Positions 5,608 to 8,897 of a DNA stretch of 8,897 nucleotides are shown in pieces. The stretch's first letter is position 1. Each line of letters opens with the position of its first letter. The DNA is from an uncultured Lachnospiraceae bacterium. Lineage in GTDB: Bacteria > Bacillota > Clostridia > Lachnospirales > Lachnospiraceae. Below the pieces are notes generated by a model, which saw only the letters and a program-made list of their open reading frames with translations, had not been told where the DNA came from and ran no database searches. The stretch lies in assembly GCA_900554205.1 (NCBI GenBank), contig USGM01000122.1, positions 1 to 8,897 on the forward strand. Direction: 5' to 3'. The position numbers and the translations under genes were made by a program.

Positions 5608-8600
5608 ATGGGAAACGTCAGACGTATCTATGTGGAAAAGAAGGAGCCCTTTGCGGTAAAGGCGAAAGAGCTGAACGAGGGACTGAAGAATTATCTCGGA
5701 GTCAGATCCGAGGGTGTCAGAATGTTCATCCGTTACGATGTGGAGAATATCTCTGAGGAAATCTTTGAGAAGGCATGCAGAACGGTCTTTTCGGAGCCGC
5801 CCGTGGATAATCTTTATCATGAGACTATCGAAGTACCCGCAGGCGCAAGAGTGTTTTCAGTAGAGTTCCTTCCCGGACAGTTCGATCAGAGAGCGGATTC
5901 TGCAGTGCAGTGTATCCGTTTTCTGAGAGAGGATGAGGAGCCTGTCATCCGTACTGCTGTGACCTACATGATTCTTGGGGACATCACGGACGAGGAGTGC
6001 CAGAAGATCAAGGCATATTGCATTAACCCTGTTGATTCCCGCGAGACAGGAATGGTGAAGCCGGATACGCTCATCACCGTTTTCGAGGAGCCGGCGGACA
6101 TTGCGGTGCTGGACGGCTTTTCTGAGATGGAGGAGCCAGCGCTGAAAAAGCTTTACGATTCCCTGTCGCTGGCTATGACCTTCAAGGACTTCTTACATAT
6201 CCAGAATTATTTCCGCACGGATGAGAAGCGCGACCCGTCCATGACGGAGATCCGTGTGCTGGACACCTACTGGTCAGACCACTGTCGTCACACGACCTTC
6301 TCAACCGAACTGACGGATGTGGAATTCGGCGAAGGCTATTACCGTTCCCCGATCGAAACGACCTATCAGAGCTATCTGGACACCAGAGAGGAGATTTTTG
6401 CAGGCAGAAAGGACAAGTTTGTCTGTCTGATGGATCTGGCACTGATGGCGATGAGAAAGCTGAAGAAGGACGGCAAGCTCGAGGACATGGAGCAGTCCGA
6501 TGAGATCAATGCCTGCTCCGTTGTCGTGCCTGTGGAGATGGACTATGGCGATCACAGGGAGACAGAGGAGTGGCTGGTATTCTTCAAGAATGAAACACAC
6601 AATCACCCTACCGAGATCGAGCCCTTTGGTGGCGCGGCAACCTGTCTGGGCGGAGCAATCCGTGACCCGCTTTCAGGAAGAGGCTATGTATATCAGGCAA
6701 TGCGTGTGACGGGAGCCGCCGATCCTACCGTTCCCGTGTCAGAGACCTTAAAGGGTAAGCTGTCCCAGAAGAAGCTTGTCCGCGGCGCGGCAAACGGCTA
6801 TTCCTCCTACGGAAACCAGATCGGACTGGCAACCGGCTTTGTCAAGGAGATTTATCATCCCGATTATGTGGCAAAGCGCATGGAGATCGGTGCGGTCATG
6901 GGTGCGGCACCGAGGCGCAATGTCATCCGTGAGACCTCCGATCCCGGGGATATCATTATTCTGCTCGGCGGACGTACCGGACGCGACGGCTGCGGCGGTG
7001 CAACCGGTTCCTCCAAGGTACATACAGAGCAGTCGATTGAGACCTGCGGCGCAGAGGTTCAGAAAGGTAATGCACCGACGGAGCGCAAGATCCAGAGACT
7101 GTTCAGACGCGAGGAAGTCAGCCGTATTATCAAGAAATGTAACGACTTTGGCGCGGGCGGTGTCTCCGTGGCAATCGGTGAGCTTGCAGACGGACTGACA
7201 GTCGATCTCGACAAGGTGCCGAAGAAATATGCCGGACTGGACGGCACAGAGCTTGCAATCTCCGAGTCACAGGAGCGTATGGCTGTTGTTGTGACCCCGG
7301 CAGATGTGGATAAATTCCTGAAATATGCGGCGGAGGAGAACCTTGAGGCGGTACCGGTGGCTGTTGTCACCGAGGAGCCGAGACTGGTGCTGAACTGGAG
7401 AGGAAAGAAGATCGTCGATCTGAAGAGAGCCTTCCTCGATACCAACGGAGCGCATCAGGAGACCGTTGTGAAGGTTGATATACCTGACGAGAAGGATAAC
7501 TATTTTGAAAAATGGGCGATTCCCGCGGTCGGTGAAAAGCTTGAGGAGGGAGATATCAAGGACGCATGGCTGACTATGCTGAATGATCTGAATGTCTGCT
7601 CCCAGAAGGGACTGGTGGAGATGTTTGATTCCTCCATCGGAGCAGGAAGCGTTCTGATGCCTTACGGCGGTGTTCATCAGCTCACAGAGACACAGGCGAT
7701 GGTGGCGAAGCTGCCGGTGCTCAAGGGCAAGACCGACACCGTTACCATGATGAGCTATGGATTTGATCCCTATCTGTCCTCATGGAGTCCTTACCACGGA
7801 GCGGTGTATGCGGTGGTTGAGTCCATGGCGAAGATCGTGGCGGCAGGTGGAGATGCCTCCAAGATCCGCTTCACCTTCCAGGAGTATTTCCGGAGGATGA
7901 CAGGCGATCCGGAGCGCTGGAGCCAGCCTTTTGCGGCGCTGCTCGGCGCATATGATGCACAGATCGGTTTCGGATTGCCATCCATCGGCGGCAAGGACAG
8001 TATGTCCGGCACCTTCAACCATATCGATGTTCCGCCGACGCTGGTATCCTTTGCAGTTGACATTGCAAAGCAGGGAGAGATTGTGACACCTGAGCTGAAG
8101 AAGGCAGGAAATAAGCTGGTTCGCTTCGAGATAGAGAAGGATGACTTCGACATTCCGATGTATGGCGCGGTGGCAGAGCTCTATGCCGCGATCCATGAGC
8201 TGACGGCGAGTGGTGTGATCGTGTCCGCCTATGCGCTGGACGCAAAGGGTGTGGCAGCGGCCGTCTCAAAGATGGCGTTCGGCAACAGACTCGGTGTGAC
8301 ACTGGAGAGCGGACTGACCGTAGACAAGGTGTTCGGCAACGGACTCGGCGACATCATTGCGGAGATCCCGGCGGAGAGCCTTGCATTGTTAGAGGAAAAG
8401 GAACTGGATTACAGTGTGATCGGAACCGTTACGGAAGAGCCGGTATTCGTGTTCGGAGATGTGTGCATTACCATGGATGAGGCGCTGGAGGCATGGACTT
8501 CCAAGCTGGAGAAGGTCTTTGCAACAAAGGCTGAGAAGGATAAGACAGCGGTGGACAGCCCGCTCTACAAGGCGGACAGCATTTATGTCTGCAAGCACCG

Positions 8601-8897
8601 GATCGCAAAGCCGACGGTATTCATTCCAGTATTCCCGGGAACAAACTGCGAATACGACAGCGCGAAGGCATTTGAGCGCGCGGGAGCAGAGGTGGAGACG
8701 AGGGTGTTCCGCAACCTGAGCGCGCAGGACATCAGAGAGTCCGTGGACGAATTTGAAAAGGCGATTGATCAGGCACAGATCATCATGTTCCCCGGAGGCT
8801 TCTCGGCAGGTGACGAGCCGGACGGCAGTGCGAAATTCTTTGCGACAGCCTTCCGCAATGCGAAGCTGAAGGAAGCGGTTATGAAGCTGCTGAATGA
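5608..8897 (+). CDS. purL: Phosphoribosylformylglycinamidine (FGAM) synthase, single-chain form, 3' end cut by the window
   Basis: This cytosolic enzyme converts FGAR, glutamine and ATP to FGAM, glutamate, ADP and phosphate, the fourth step of de novo purine synthesis. The first 1096 codons are present without interruption; the frame runs off the end (the final TGA is out of frame). After a PurS-like N-terminal region (about 1-175) come SDHCRHTTF (223-231), KNETHNHPTEIEPFGGAAT (327-345), GYSSYGNQIG (397-406) and, in the second synthetase half, SIGGKDSMSG (792-801). A glutaminase domain starts near residue 1002, with PGTNCEYDSA (1010-1019) and MFPGGFSAGDEPDG (1060-1073). Its catalytic cysteine should lie just beyond the window. 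Single-chain forms are usually about 1,230-1,350 residues, so roughly 150 or so are missing. It matches the Gram-positive/Clostridia clade of fused enzymes rather than the separate PurS, PurL and PurQ of Bacillus. GGAGGAG (5597-5603) precedes the ATG by 4 nt. No purine riboswitch is visible upstream. Confidence 0.95.
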   Translation, partial: MGNVRRIYVEKKEPFAVKAKELNEGLKNYLGVRSEGVRMFIRYDVENISEEIFEKACRTVFSEPPVDNLYHETIEVPAGARVFSVEFLPGQFDQRADSAVQCIRFLREDEEPVIRTAVTYMILGDITDEECQKIKAYCINPVDSRETGMVKPDTLITVFEEPADIAVLDGFSEMEEPALKKLYDSLSLAMTFKDFLHIQNYFRTDEKRDPSMTEIRVLDTYWSDHCRHTTFSTELTDVEFGEGYYRSPIETTYQSYLDTREEIFAGRKDKFVCLMDLALMAMRKLKKDGKLEDMEQSDEINACSVVVPVEMDYGDHRETEEWLVFFKNETHNHPTEIEPFGGAATCLGGAIRDPLSGRGYVYQAMRVTGAADPTVPVSETLKGKLSQKKLVRGAANGYSSYGNQIGLATGFVKEIYHPDYVAKRMEIGAVMGAAPRRNVIRETSDPGDIIILLGGRTGRDGCGGATGSSKVHTEQSIETCGAEVQKGNAPTERKIQRLFRREEVSRIIKKCNDFGAGGVSVAIGELADGLTVDLDKVPKKYAGLDGTELAISESQERMAVVVTPADVDKFLKYAAEENLEAVPVAVVTEEPRLVLNWRGKKIVDLKRAFLDTNGAHQETVVKVDIPDEKDNYFEKWAIPAVGEKLEEGDIKDAWLTMLNDLNVCSQKGLVEMFDSSIGAGSVLMPYGGVHQLTETQAMVAKLPVLKGKTDTVTMMSYGFDPYLSSWSPYHGAVYAVVESMAKIVAAGGDASKIRFTFQEYFRRMTGDPERWSQPFAALLGAYDAQIGFGLPSIGGKDSMSGTFNHIDVPPTLVSFAVDIAKQGEIVTPELKKAGNKLVRFEIEKDDFDIPMYGAVAELYAAIHELTASGVIVSAYALDAKGVAAAVSKMAFGNRLGVTLESGLTVDKVFGNGLGDIIAEIPAESLALLEEKELDYSVIGTVTEEPVFVFGDVCITMDEALEAWTSKLEKVFATKAEKDKTAVDSPLYKADSIYVCKHRIAKPTVFIPVFPGTNCEYDSAKAFERAGAEVETRVFRNLSAQDIRESVDEFEKAIDQAQIIMFPGGFSAGDEPDGSAKFFATAFRNAKLKEAVMKLLN

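Noticed and set aside
6182..8598. Several minus-strand open frames of 69-138 codons opposite purL
   Set aside because: purL is continuous and rich in family motifs on the plus strand; these frames arise from its GC-rich codon usage.
8895..8897. TGA at the very end as a stop codon for purL
   Set aside because: It is out of frame: the last full codon is AAT at 8893-8895 and GA begins the next. The glutaminase domain is also incomplete at this point.

Overview
The window looks like chromosomal DNA of a gut-type Clostridia, most likely Lachnospiraceae. The clues are a single-chain phosphoribosylformylglycinamidine (FGAM) synthase of the Gram-positive/Clostridia type, two small unnamed proteins of a kind I associate with that family, and strong purine-rich ribosome-binding sites. 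The taxonomic call is an inference; the window holds no marker gene that settles it.

Layout. Positions 1-39 are the 3' half of a tRNA, most likely tRNA-Trp, followed by a long U-tailed hairpin terminator (57-110). A well-formed promoter with an extended -10 (160-188) and a perfect 14-bp palindrome (204-217) precede an AAA+ ATPase of the ATP-binding/DUF4143 type (236-1489, +). That gene is visibly more AT-rich than the rest and may have been acquired next to the tRNA. A 131-aa protein of unknown function follows (1555-1950, +). Converging on it, with only 12 bp between stop codons, is a 763-aa minus-strand protein with an N-terminal cyclic-nucleotide-binding-like (CRP-type) domain and about 640 residues I cannot assign (1963-4254, -).

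A 248-bp divergent intergenic region (4255-4502) holds candidate promoters for both directions, a 16-bp near-palindrome sitting in the spacer of the minus-strand promoter, and a hairpin in the minus gene's leader. To the right, three plus-strand genes with gaps of 25 and 27 nt form a probable operon: a 154-aa unknown protein (4503-4967), a TetR/AcrR-type regulator (4993-5580) and the large FGAM synthase gene purL (5608 to the window end, truncated by the window edge). A perfect 13-bp palindrome (4956-4968) spans the stop codon of the first gene, just before the regulator.

How they may work together. The only assignable pathway is de novo purine synthesis (PurL, step four). The TetR protein is placed to control itself and perhaps purL. 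The CRP-like protein lacks a visible phosphate-binding arginine, so it may sense something other than cAMP or cGMP. I see no CRISPR array, rRNA, insertion sequence, transposase or toxin-antitoxin pair, and no well-supported new multi-gene system. The best candidates for unstudied biology are the 763-aa CRP-like protein with its palindromic promoter and the TetR-purL linkage.
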